Below the pieces are notes generated by a model, which did not search any database, was not told the DNA's origin, and saw nothing but the letters and a program-made list of their open reading frames with translations. Both the position numbers and the translations under genes were made by a program. 7,012 bases of DNA, from assembly GCA_947460225.1 (NCBI GenBank), contig CANHHI010000080.1:1-7012 (forward strand). The letters are read 5' to 3'. Below, one piece after another: positions 1 through 6,328 of the stretch. Numbering within the stretch: the first letter of the stretch is position 1; each line of letters opens with the position of its first letter. The DNA comes from Flavobacteriales bacterium. GTDB lineage: Bacteria > Bacteroidota > Bacteroidia > Flavobacteriales_D > CANHHI01.

Positions 1-127
1 TAGATTTTCCAGAGCCATTGCGCCCTAAAACAGCCACTTTTTCACCCGCATCAATCTGAAAGGAAAAATGCCTAAACACCCATTGATTGCCGTATTGTTT
101 GGCTATGTTTGTGGCAGAAATTTCCAT
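1..127 (-). CDS. ABC transporter ATP-binding protein, N-terminal fragment
   Basis: This is the first 42 residues of an ABC-type ATPase; the rest lies beyond the left edge. It begins MEISATNIAKQYGNQWVF, with an aromatic residue (Tyr12) where the A-loop stacks on adenine. The Walker A motif GRNGSGKS is complete at residues 35-42. The protein would bind and hydrolyse ATP on the cytoplasmic face to drive a membrane partner, and the substrate cannot be read from this fragment. The ATG overlaps the lpxA stop codon in TAATG, so translation is probably coupled to lpxA and the gene belongs to the lpx operon. The short LGRNGSGKS form, instead of the SGSGKSTLL-type loop usual in LolD/MacB ATPases, looks more like the small CcmA-like ATPases. 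That is from memory and weak. Walker B and signature motifs are not visible. Confidence 0.9.
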   Translation of the reverse strand, partial: MEISATNIAKQYGNQWVFRHFSFQIDAGEKVAVLGRNGSGKS

Positions 128-918
128 TAAATCAGTCCTCTAATCACCCCAACCTCAGACTCTTTGATAAAGTTTAATATAATATCTCTGTATGCAGAAT
201 GGGGCAAGGTGTCTAAAACCTCTTTTATGCCTCTGCTGAAATTTTTGTTTTTCACATAGAGTATGCGGTAAATATCTTCTATGTTTTTCACCGCCTCATC
301 ATCAAAGCCTTTGCGCCTAAGTCCAATGGTATTTACCCCCACAAACACACAAGGGTCTTCCCCAAATCTGCTGGCACGCACATAAGGCGGCACGTCCTTG
401 CGAATAGCCGAAGTAGCGGCAATAAAAGAATAAGCCCCTACTTTGACAAACTGCTGAATGCCCACCATGCCTTCAATAGTCACGTAATCTTCAATTTGTA
501 CGTGTCCCGCAATGCCCGCCGAATTGGCTATAATGCAATGGTCGCCCACCCAAACATCGTGCGCCAAATGCGCATAAGCCATAATCAAACAATTTTCCCC
601 CACTTTCGTTACCCATTTATCGCTGGTAGCTTTGTGAATGGTTACGCATTCCCGAATGGCAGTATTATTGCCTATTTCTACAAATGTTTTTTCCCCTTTG
701 TACTTCAAATCTTGGGAAACCGCACCGAGCACTGCGCCTGGGAAAACCTTGCAATTGTTGCCAATTTTTGTGTCTGAAAAAATAGTTGCATTTGGACCAA
801 TCCAAGTGTTGTCGCCAATCTCTACGTCTCCGTAAATGGTGGTAAAAGGCTCAACAACTACGTTTTCGCCTAATTTTGCTTTGCTGTCCACATAAGCCAG
901 TGGGTGTATTTTCGTCAT
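127..918 (-). CDS. lpxA: LpxA, acyl-ACP--UDP-N-acetylglucosamine O-acyltransferase
   Basis: LpxA carries out the first step of lipid A synthesis in the cytoplasm, moving a 3-hydroxyacyl chain from ACP to the 3-OH of UDP-GlcNAc. The 263 residues match the usual family length. Residues 1 to about 190 are hexapeptide repeats of the IGxxxx type, which form a left-handed beta-helix. A helical C-terminal domain follows from about 195 and opens with GVNTIGLRRKGF. The blocks SQDLKYKGE (68-76), IRECVTIH (88-95) and DVPPYV (175-180) are typical. The catalytic base is His120 in AHLAHDVWVG, equivalent to E. coli His125. The position matching E. coli His160 is Gln155, and the acyl-chain ruler position (E. 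coli Gly173) is Ala168. The ATG follows the lpxC/fabZ stop by one nucleotide, and the stop overlaps the next gene's start. Confidence 0.97.
   Translation of the reverse strand: MTKIHPLAYVDSKAKLGENVVVEPFTTIYGDVEIGDNTWIGPNATIFSDTKIGNNCKVFPGAVLGAVSQDLKYKGEKTFVEIGNNTAIRECVTIHKATSDKWVTKVGENCLIMAYAHLAHDVWVGDHCIIANSAGIAGHVQIEDYVTIEGMVGIQQFVKVGAYSFIAATSAIRKDVPPYVRASRFGEDPCVFVGVNTIGLRRKGFDDEAVKNIEDIYRILYVKNKNFSRGIKEVLDTLPHSAYRDIILNFIKESEVGVIRGLI
136..141 (-). promoter_or_regulatory. Shine-Dalgarno-like AGAGGA before the ABC ATPase start
   Basis: AGAGGA on the minus strand ends 8 nt before the ATG at 127, inside the end of lpxA. Most other starts here have only A-rich leaders, as is usual in Bacteroidota, so this is one of the few SD-like sites in the window. 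It could be chance, because the bases also encode lpxA. Confidence 0.3.
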
Positions 919-919
919 C

Positions 920-2317
920 TTATTTTTCTTTTACAATTTGTGCTACGAGTTCTGCCTCAGACACCAGTTCATTATTTACGTAAGCCTTGCCCGCCATGTG
1001 CACAATGCCTTTTCTAATGGGGGAGATGAGTTCAAGGTCAAACACCAAAACATCACCAGGAATTACTTTTTTTCTAAATTTAACATGATCTATGCGTAAA
1101 AAATACGTGGTGTAATCTTCTGGATTTTCCACTTTATTCAGGGCAAACATACCGCCGACTTGTGCCATAGCTTCCACTTGTAGCACGCCCGGCATAATGG
1201 GATTTTCAGGAAAATGTCCCGTAAAAAAAGGCTCATCAATGGTTACATTTTTAATGCCGACAATCCTGTTTTCATGCACCTCCAAAATTTTATCCACCAA
1301 TAAAAACGGAAAACGATGCGGGAGCATGCGTTGTATATCGTTTATATCATAAACAGGTTTGTGCGATATATTAAAATGTTTGTAATTTTTCTTTTGTTTT
1401 TTAAATTGCTCCAAAAGCACCTTGCCAAATTCTGTATTTCCGTAGTGCCCTGGTCTAGCTGCCAAAATATGCGCCTTAATGGGTCTGCCGATGAGTGCTA
1501 AATCCCCCACAATATCTAGCAATTTATGGCGAGCAGGTTCGTTGAGTTCACGCAATTCCGAATTATTCAATAAACCAATGCCTTTGTAATGCACGTCCAA
1601 ATGCTCGTCTCTGCCTAGCTTATGTGCCAAATCTCGCAGTTCTTCGGGGGTTACGTTCTGCCTATCCACCAGCACAATCGCATTGTCCAAATCCCCACCC
1701 TTAATCAAACCTAAGTTAGCCAATTGCTCCAGTTCTTTCAAAAACACAAAAGTACGGCAATGCGCAATTTCCTTTTTGAACTCGCCCATGTGCATCATTT
1801 GTGCGTGCTGCGTGCCCAAAATCGGCGAATTATAATCCACCATCACAGTTACCCTAAATTCTTTATCGGGCACGGCTAAAAATTCTATGCCCTTTTCTGG
1901 AATTTCAAATTTTATATTTTCTTCCAATTCAAAATACTCACGAATAGCTTCTTGTTCTACAATGCCAGCTGCTTCTATGGCTTTCACGTACATCAAAGCA
2001 CTGCCGTCTAGTATAGGCACTTCGGGGCCGTCAATTTCTATCAACGCATTGTCTATTTGCATGCCGTATAAAGCTGCCAGCAAATGTTCCGTAGTGCTTA
2101 CTTTTACGCCATCTTTTTCCAAAACCGTACCCCGAACCGTGTAATTGACATAATTCAAGGTGGCGGGAATAATGGGAGAATTTGGCAAATCTATACGCTG
2201 AAATTTATAGCCATGGTGATCCACAGCTGGTAAAACGGTAATGTTTACTTTTGCGCCCGTGTGCAAGCCAACGCCTGAAAAAGAAATACTACTCTTTAAT
2301 GTCTTTTGTTTCTCCAT
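920..2317 (-). CDS. lpxC/fabZ: Bifunctional LpxC/FabZ: UDP-3-O-acyl-GlcNAc deacetylase and 3-hydroxyacyl-ACP dehydratase
   Basis: This natural fusion of 465 residues is characteristic of Bacteroidota. Residues 1 to about 310 are LpxC, the zinc deacetylase that makes the committed step of lipid A synthesis. The N-terminus KQKTLKSSISFSGVGLHTG aligns with E. coli LpxC from its first residues, which supports this ATG. Glu77 and His78 (STTEHLLAA), His264 and Asp268 (RHKLLD) and His291 (RPGHYGN) match the catalytic and zinc residues. Residues about 320-465 are FabZ, which dehydrates 3-hydroxyacyl-ACP during fatty acid elongation. His368 (FTGHFP) and Glu382 (QVEAMAQ) are its catalytic pair, with the usual 14-residue spacing. 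One polypeptide therefore holds two activities that depend on the same hydroxyacyl-ACP pool. The gene starts inside the end of lpxD with a 29-nt overlap. All key residues are present in both halves. Confidence 0.97.
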   Translation of the reverse strand: MEKQKTLKSSISFSGVGLHTGAKVNITVLPAVDHHGYKFQRIDLPNSPIIPATLNYVNYTVRGTVLEKDGVKVSTTEHLLAALYGMQIDNALIEIDGPEVPILDGSALMYVKAIEAAGIVEQEAIREYFELEENIKFEIPEKGIEFLAVPDKEFRVTVMVDYNSPILGTQHAQMMHMGEFKKEIAHCRTFVFLKELEQLANLGLIKGGDLDNAIVLVDRQNVTPEELRDLAHKLGRDEHLDVHYKGIGLLNNSELRELNEPARHKLLDIVGDLALIGRPIKAHILAARPGHYGNTEFGKVLLEQFKKQKKNYKHFNISHKPVYDINDIQRMLPHRFPFLLVDKILEVHENRIVGIKNVTIDEPFFTGHFPENPIMPGVLQVEAMAQVGGMFALNKVENPEDYTTYFLRIDHVKFRKKVIPGDVLVFDLELISPIRKGIVHMAGKAYVNNELVSEAELVAQIVKEK

Positions 2318-3341
2318 TTTTTTTCGTGCTTTGTTCTATGTGATGTAAGCGAGCGTCTATTTCTGGCAATTGCTTAAAATACGCATAAGCTTTATTGTAA
2401 ACTAAATGAGGCAAGGCAGGCGAGCCTTGCAATATGCTATTTTTTTGTTTAATGCTTTTTGAAATGCCACTTTGTGCGGCTATTTTGGTGCCATCTGCAA
2501 TTTGCAAATGTCCAGCCACACCCACTTGCCCCCCAAACATGCAATGGTCGCCAATTTTTGTAGAGCCTGCCACGCCACTTTGTGCAGCAATCACCGTATG
2601 TTTGCCAATCACCACATTGTGGGCAATTTGCACCAAGTTATCTATTTTTGTGCCTTGCATGATGCGGGTTTCCCCCATGGTTGCTCGGTCTATTGTGCTA
2701 TTGGCACCAATTTCCACAAAATCTTCCAAAATAGCCTTGCCAATTTGCGGTATTTTTTGAAAAACGCCTTTTTCATCAGGTGCAAAACCAAAACCGTCTG
2801 CACCAATAACCGCTCCGCTGTGTATCACGCAGTTTTTTCCGATTTGTGTATCGTGGTAAATTTTAGCTCCCGAAAAAACAACAGTATTTTCCCCAATATG
2901 GCTATTTTCATCAATATACACGTGGGGGTAAATTTTCACGCCATCTTGTAGCACCACATGTGCACCAATATACGCAAATGCACCCACATACACATCTTTG
3001 CCTAATTTGGCAGTTTCGTGCACAAAACAAGGCTCTTCTCTGCCTGTTTTCTGTGGTTTATGCGCTTGGTAAAACGCCAAAAGTTTAGTGAATGCTTGGT
3101 ATGCGTCCGCCACACGAATAAGCGTGCACGTGTGCGATGCCGTTGCTTGGAAATCATCATTCACAATCACCACACTGGCTTTTGTGCTATATAAAAAGTC
3201 CGTGTATTTGGGGTTTGACAAAAAAGCAAGACCGCCCAACTGACCCTCGTCAATTTTGCATACGCTGTTTATTTTTTGCTGCGCATCACCTACAACTTCT
3301 CCGTTTATGAGTTGAGCAACCTGCTGGGCTGTAAATTCCAT
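2289..3341 (-). CDS. lpxD: LpxD, UDP-3-O-acylglucosamine N-acyltransferase
   Basis: LpxD adds the second 3-hydroxyacyl chain, from ACP, to the free amino group left by LpxC, the third step of lipid A synthesis in the cytoplasm. The protein has 350 residues. Residues 1 to about 100 form the uridine-binding domain, with the conserved start FTAQQVAQLINGEVVGD and the block LAFLSNPKY (38-46). Residues about 105-300 are hexapeptide repeats of the left-handed beta-helix, including GADGFGFAPD (180-189) and STIDRA (215-220). A short C-terminal helical tail follows. The catalytic base is His241 in QIAHNVVIG, equivalent to E. coli His239, and His278 matches E. coli His276. The motif IAAQSG occurs twice, at 251 and 287. 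It is the first gene of the operon, behind a good promoter box, and its last 29 nt overlap the start of lpxC/fabZ. Confidence 0.96.
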   Translation of the reverse strand: MEFTAQQVAQLINGEVVGDAQQKINSVCKIDEGQLGGLAFLSNPKYTDFLYSTKASVVIVNDDFQATASHTCTLIRVADAYQAFTKLLAFYQAHKPQKTGREEPCFVHETAKLGKDVYVGAFAYIGAHVVLQDGVKIYPHVYIDENSHIGENTVVFSGAKIYHDTQIGKNCVIHSGAVIGADGFGFAPDEKGVFQKIPQIGKAILEDFVEIGANSTIDRATMGETRIMQGTKIDNLVQIAHNVVIGKHTVIAAQSGVAGSTKIGDHCMFGGQVGVAGHLQIADGTKIAAQSGISKSIKQKNSILQGSPALPHLVYNKAYAYFKQLPEIDARLHHIEQSTKKNGETKDIKE

Positions 3342-3358
3342 AGATAAGAACTAAGGTA

Positions 3359-3366
3359 CAAAAATA
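3359..3366 (-). promoter_or_regulatory. Bacteroidota-type promoter for the lpxD operon
   Basis: TATTTTTG on the minus strand matches the Bacteroidota -7 consensus TAnnTTTG. A weak -33 candidate, TTATG at 3386-3390, lies 19 nt upstream. Transcription would begin near 3352-3355, leaving a leader of roughly 10-15 nt before the lpxD ATG at 3341. The rest of the 101-nt gap (3342-3442) is AT-rich. I see no convincing hairpin terminator in it, so read-through from the permease gene is possible. Confidence 0.6.
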
Positions 3367-3442
3367 AGAATTTATTCGGTATAATCATAAAAAAATGTAT
3401 AAAATGCCAGTACAAACAAGAGTTGTAGCTTTATTTGTGCCA

Positions 3443-4660
3443 TTACATCACTTTTTCAGCCAATACTTTGGCGGGGGAAAACCGCATGGCAAAGCGCAAA
3501 GGAGCGATGAGCGCAATGGCACAGAATACAAACAGCAACACATTGATGCCGAGCCAAGCCTGCCAAGACGGCGACAAAGGCACATAATCCATAAAATAAA
3601 ATTCGCTGGGCAGTTTGATGACGTGAAAATAGGTTTGCAGAAAAACCGCCAAGCCTAAAAGAATATTGCCGTATAAAAACCCTTTACCAACAATGTACAA
3701 GCCTTGCGCATACATCAAACGCCAAAGCGGATACAAGCCCAAAGTGGCTAAAATGGCAAGTCTTGGGCGATTTTCAAAGCTGAGCAAAAGCAACGTGGAG
3801 CTCACATTGACCACGCTAACCACGAGCATTAAAAACAAGAGCAAATACACGTTTTGGTCTATCAAAGACAGCCAGCTAAACACGGCAGGATACAATTCTG
3901 CTAGGCTTTGTATTTGAAAACGATACAAATTTTCCTCCTGCAAGGTTTCTTTGACGGCGTTGAGGTCTTTGGCATTTTTTAAAAACACCTGCGCCGCACC
4001 CACCAGCGTATCTGCTTCGCTTTTCCAGCGGTTGAATTTTTGCAAATGGCTCATGTCCACAAAAAAAGCCTTTCGGTCAAACTCCGAAAATCCACTTTGA
4101 TACATGCCCACCACCAGCAATTTAAGTTGATGCTGTTTGTCGGCATTGACCAAAAAAACATTCAAAGTATCCCCAATGCGCAAGCCCAGATTTTTTGCTA
4201 TATCCAAAGAAATAACTGTTTCCGTTTTGTTTTGTATGGTTTTGCCCGCTTTCCAATAATTTTTCAAAAAATCCCAACGGAAATTTAGCAAAATACCTTG
4301 TGCCAATGCGCCTTGTACTTCGGTTTTGCCACTAAGTACCACGGGTTTTTGGGCATAAGCGTTATAATACGCCAAAGGCACTTTTTCCAAAATAGCATTT
4401 AGTTCAGATAAAGCAATGGCGTTGTCGCTGTTTTCTATTTCGTCTTGATAGCTGGAAATATACAAATCTCCACCAAATCCACGCACTTGGTTGCTGATAT
4501 TTTCTTGAAAGCCCCGAAGCACAAAATAAGACAAGCCCATAATAGGCAAACTCAGGGCAATACCCAGCACGCACAAACGCACAGTCCAAGCTGAGAGCAT
4601 GGCACCTTGACTGGTGTTTTGCATGCTTCTTTGGGCAATAAGCCGAAAAATATTAGCCAT
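3443..4660 (-). CDS. ABC transporter permease, LolC/FtsX (MacB) type
   Basis: This integral inner-membrane protein has 405 residues, the usual size for LolC/LolE-type permeases. Hydrophobic segments lie at about 24-50, 271-295, 318-345 and 366-388. Between the first two is a large periplasmic region of about 220 residues resembling the MacB core domain. The FtsX-like part includes FENRPRLAILATLG (295-308), where the family usually has an E-R-x-x-I-x-I-L-x-x-x-G pattern, and ends in SPAKVLAEKVM, a common permease tail. Such proteins work with an ATPase to move lipoproteins or other substrates out of the inner membrane, or to transmit mechanical signals. The substrate here is unknown and no ATPase is adjacent. 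The chosen ATG at 4660 overlaps the ruvC stop in TAATG and has AAAAGG shortly upstream. A longer in-frame start at 4774 would add 38 non-conserved residues inside ruvC and is less likely. Confidence 0.87.
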   Translation of the reverse strand: MANIFRLIAQRSMQNTSQGAMLSAWTVRLCVLGIALSLPIMGLSYFVLRGFQENISNQVRGFGGDLYISSYQDEIENSDNAIALSELNAILEKVPLAYYNAYAQKPVVLSGKTEVQGALAQGILLNFRWDFLKNYWKAGKTIQNKTETVISLDIAKNLGLRIGDTLNVFLVNADKQHQLKLLVVGMYQSGFSEFDRKAFFVDMSHLQKFNRWKSEADTLVGAAQVFLKNAKDLNAVKETLQEENLYRFQIQSLAELYPAVFSWLSLIDQNVYLLLFLMLVVSVVNVSSTLLLLSFENRPRLAILATLGLYPLWRLMYAQGLYIVGKGFLYGNILLGLAVFLQTYFHVIKLPSEFYFMDYVPLSPSWQAWLGINVLLFVFCAIALIAPLRFAMRFSPAKVLAEKVM

Positions 4661-5238
4661 TATAAACCTTTTTTCTTCACAAAATCCGACCAGTTTTGAT
4701 ACGTTCCCGCACTGGTTTTTGGTTTGGTTTTTGGCTGAAAAACATTGCCATTGCCCTGCAAACCCGCATGACAAATTGCCACCGCCAAAGCATCACTGGC
4801 ATCTAGTTTTTCGGGTAAATCCGCCAAACCCAAAGCCAATTGCACAAACCGAGCCACTTCTTCCTTGCTGGCTGCGCCTTTGCCCGTAACCTGTTGTTTA
4901 ACCAGTCTGGGCGCATATTCGGCGTAGGGAATTTGCCGACTCAGTGCAGCGGCAATACACAAGCCTTGCGCACGACCCAGTTTGAGCATAGATTGCACGT
5001 TTTTCCCATAAAAAGGCGCTTCTATTGCCAATTCATCGGGGCTGTGCTTGTCTAATAAATCCATGATATGGTGGAAAATCTTGTAATAACGCAATTCGGC
5101 GGGTTCGGTTTTGGTTAAATCCAAAACGCCCCATTGCAAAAGTTCCAGCTTTTTGCCCAAAACTTGCAAAACGGCATAGCCCAAAATGCGTGTGCCTGGG
5201 TCTATGCCTAAAATAATGCGCTCTGCTGTGATTTCCAA
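4660..5238 (-). CDS. ruvC: RuvC, crossover junction endodeoxyribonuclease
   Basis: RuvC cuts Holliday junctions symmetrically during homologous recombination and repair, as a dimer working with the RuvAB branch-migration motor. The 192 residues show the RNase H-like fold and all four metal-binding acidic residues. These are Asp13 in LGIDPGT, Glu73 in AIEAPFYGKN, and Asp146 and Asp149 in LDASDALAVAICH. The basic stretch VKQQVTGKGAASKEEV (113-128) is the conserved DNA-binding segment. A lysine-rich tail of about 30 residues extends beyond the core. There is no ATG: the reading frame opens at the lipoprotein stop codon as TAA ATT TTG, and TTG at 5238 is the best start because it lies 12 codons before the catalytic Asp13. 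No ruvA or ruvB is nearby. The stop overlaps the permease start. Confidence 0.95.
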   Translation of the reverse strand: MEITAERIILGIDPGTRILGYAVLQVLGKKLELLQWGVLDLTKTEPAELRYYKIFHHIMDLLDKHSPDELAIEAPFYGKNVQSMLKLGRAQGLCIAAALSRQIPYAEYAPRLVKQQVTGKGAASKEEVARFVQLALGLADLPEKLDASDALAVAICHAGLQGNGNVFQPKTKPKTSAGTYQNWSDFVKKKGL

Positions 5239-5241
5239 AAT

Positions 5242-5928
5242 TTAAAAAACAATGCTTTGGTCAAAAAGTAGGGGATTGTCCGCCAAATCTTTAATGAATT
5301 TCTGCATGCTGTATTTTTTGCCCACCACCGACACATCTGCTTTTGCTTGCACGGGTTTGGGTTCTTTGTCAAAATTTGCCACAAACACATAGCGTGCATA
5401 GCCCATTTGTTGAATAAGCTGTGCGGTCATGCCCTGCGGGTCATTCTTGCTGTCTTTAAACAATTGCAAAAGCTCAGCAGACACTTTGCGCTCAAATTTT
5501 TTGGTGTTGTAATTATACTGCACCAAAGAAGGCAACACGTGCAATTCCTCCGAACCTGTATTTAAGGCTTGATTTAACTCTGGCAAAGAGGCAAAATTAA
5601 ATTTTAATTTCACAATATACTGATCCCAATTGATTTCCATTTGGGTATTGCTGATGCCTTGTTTGGCGTTCCAACGCTCTTGCACTTTTTTGATTAAAGC
5701 ACCACTTTCATCTTTGCTGGGAATGGCAAAACCTTGCACTTTCATGCTGGATTTTTGTTGCAAAAGCGGGTCTAACATAAACTTACTCTCTTGGGCGTTT
5801 AGCTTGATTTCCATGCTACCCGTTCCATTTTTTTGTAGCGTAATTTCTTCGCTGAGCTCAAAGCATGCCGTCATAGACAAAGCCAAGGCGCAAAGTCCAA
5901 TTCTTTTGGTTATTTTCTGTATCATCAT
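5242..5928 (-). CDS. Uncharacterised lipoprotein
   Basis: This is a protein of 228 residues with a lipoprotein signal peptide: basic start (KITKR), hydrophobic stretch GLCALALSMTAC, and a lipobox-like MTAC with Cys22 as the lipidated residue. Met at -3 is less usual than Leu or Val. The mature protein opens CFELSEEITLQKNGTGSM; acidic residues just after the cysteine recall the signals that send Bacteroidota lipoproteins to the outer membrane or surface, but they do not match exactly. The remainder is mixed alpha/beta in character, with charged and Gln-rich stretches and no enzyme motif that I recognise. The acidic start followed by K-N-G-T-G resembles a class of small Bacteroidota lipoproteins of unknown function, an impression rather than a match. 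The gene begins 9 nt after the DUF3467 stop, with ATG codons at 5928 and 5925, and its stop is in frame with ruvC. Confidence 0.85.
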   Translation of the reverse strand: MMIQKITKRIGLCALALSMTACFELSEEITLQKNGTGSMEIKLNAQESKFMLDPLLQQKSSMKVQGFAIPSKDESGALIKKVQERWNAKQGISNTQMEINWDQYIVKLKFNFASLPELNQALNTGSEELHVLPSLVQYNYNTKKFERKVSAELLQLFKDSKNDPQGMTAQLIQQMGYARYVFVANFDKEPKPVQAKADVSVVGKKYSMQKFIKDLADNPLLFDQSIVF

Positions 5929-5937
5929 CTTATTTAT

Positions 5938-6249
5938 TTAGGCTTGTCCCATTTTGTGGCTAAACACAGGCAAGGGTTCTTGGTCTTTAATATCGCCAAA
6001 TTGATGCTCAAAGCGTTGCACGTTTTCCGCAAGTGCTTGCAAAAGCCTTTTGGCTTGTTGTGGGTTCATCACCACCCTGCTTTTTACTTTGCCTTTGGGC
6101 ACGCCTGGCATCAAACGCACAAAATCCAGCACAAATTCCGAACTGGAATGCGCAATAATGGCAAAATTTGCATAAGCTCCCTCGGCAATTTCTTCGGGTA
6201 GTTCTATATCAATGTTAAAGCCCTCGTTTTCGTTTTCTTCCGTTGCCAT
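5938..6249 (-). CDS. DUF3467 family protein
   Basis: This small acidic cytoplasmic protein of 103 residues belongs, as far as I recognise, to the DUF3467 family common in Bacteroidota. Conserved stretches are IELPEEIAEGAYANFAIIAH (15-34), SSEFVLDFVRLMPGVPKGKV (36-55) and the PQQAKRLLQAL helix (63-73), followed by a QRFEHQFGDI segment (78-87). There is no signal peptide, membrane segment or known catalytic motif, and the function is unknown. I chose the ATG at 6249 rather than an in-frame GTG at 6267. The GTG falls inside the promoter box at 6267-6274 and would add six residues (starting MLIKTI) that do not look like the family. It is the first gene of the set leading to the lipoprotein, ruvC and the permease. 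Confidence 0.9.
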   Translation of the reverse strand: MATEENENEGFNIDIELPEEIAEGAYANFAIIAHSSSEFVLDFVRLMPGVPKGKVKSRVVMNPQQAKRLLQALAENVQRFEHQFGDIKDQEPLPVFSHKMGQA

Positions 6250-6266
6250 AATCGTTTTTATAAGCA

Positions 6267-6274
6267 CAAAGGTA
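6267..6274 (-). promoter_or_regulatory. Bacteroidota-type promoter for the DUF3467-lipoprotein-ruvC-permease set
   Basis: TACCTTTG on the minus strand matches TAnnTTTG exactly. Transcription would start about 5-8 nt downstream, near 6260, just ahead of the ATG at 6249. Several TTTG repeats lie directly upstream (6277-6292), but no clear -33 box has the expected spacing. The 79-nt divergent region (6250-6328) must also hold the promoter of the plus-strand gene. For that I see only weak candidates, such as TAACTTTA at 6308-6315. Confidence 0.6.
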
Positions 6275-6328
6275 ACAAACCAAACGCAAAAGCTAAAATA
6301 ATTTGACTAACTTTATATCTTTTTTGCC

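Noticed and set aside
757..2562. Short repeated DNA such as gccaatttttgt in lpxA and lpxD
   Set aside because: The copies encode the K-I-G turn of hexapeptide repeats in both acyltransferases, so they reflect protein repeats and codon preference rather than a DNA element.
2472..2951. Plus-strand open frame of 159 codons inside lpxD
   Set aside because: It is fully antisense to lpxD, whose hexapeptide repeats and catalytic residues are conserved; the antisense protein shows no recognisable motif. Repetitive beta-helix coding tends to leave open antisense frames.
3342..3442. Possible terminator between the permease and lpxD
   Set aside because: There is a T7 run (minus strand, 3391-3397), but I could not find a stable GC-rich stem directly before it.
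3395..3658. Plus-strand open frame of 87 codons starting in the lpxD-permease gap
   Set aside because: Most of it is antisense to the conserved permease C-terminus, its product is basic and low in complexity, and there is no promoter box before it.
4661..4774. N-terminal extension of the permease to an upstream ATG at 4774
   Set aside because: The extra 38 residues lie within ruvC coding sequence and are not membrane-protein-like; the ATG at 4660 gives the common TAATG junction and an SD-like AAAAGG.
5242..5251. T6-A slippery-like sequence at the end of the lipoprotein gene
   Set aside because: It is not in the register needed for -1 frameshifting, and ruvC is already in the same frame, so no frameshift is required.
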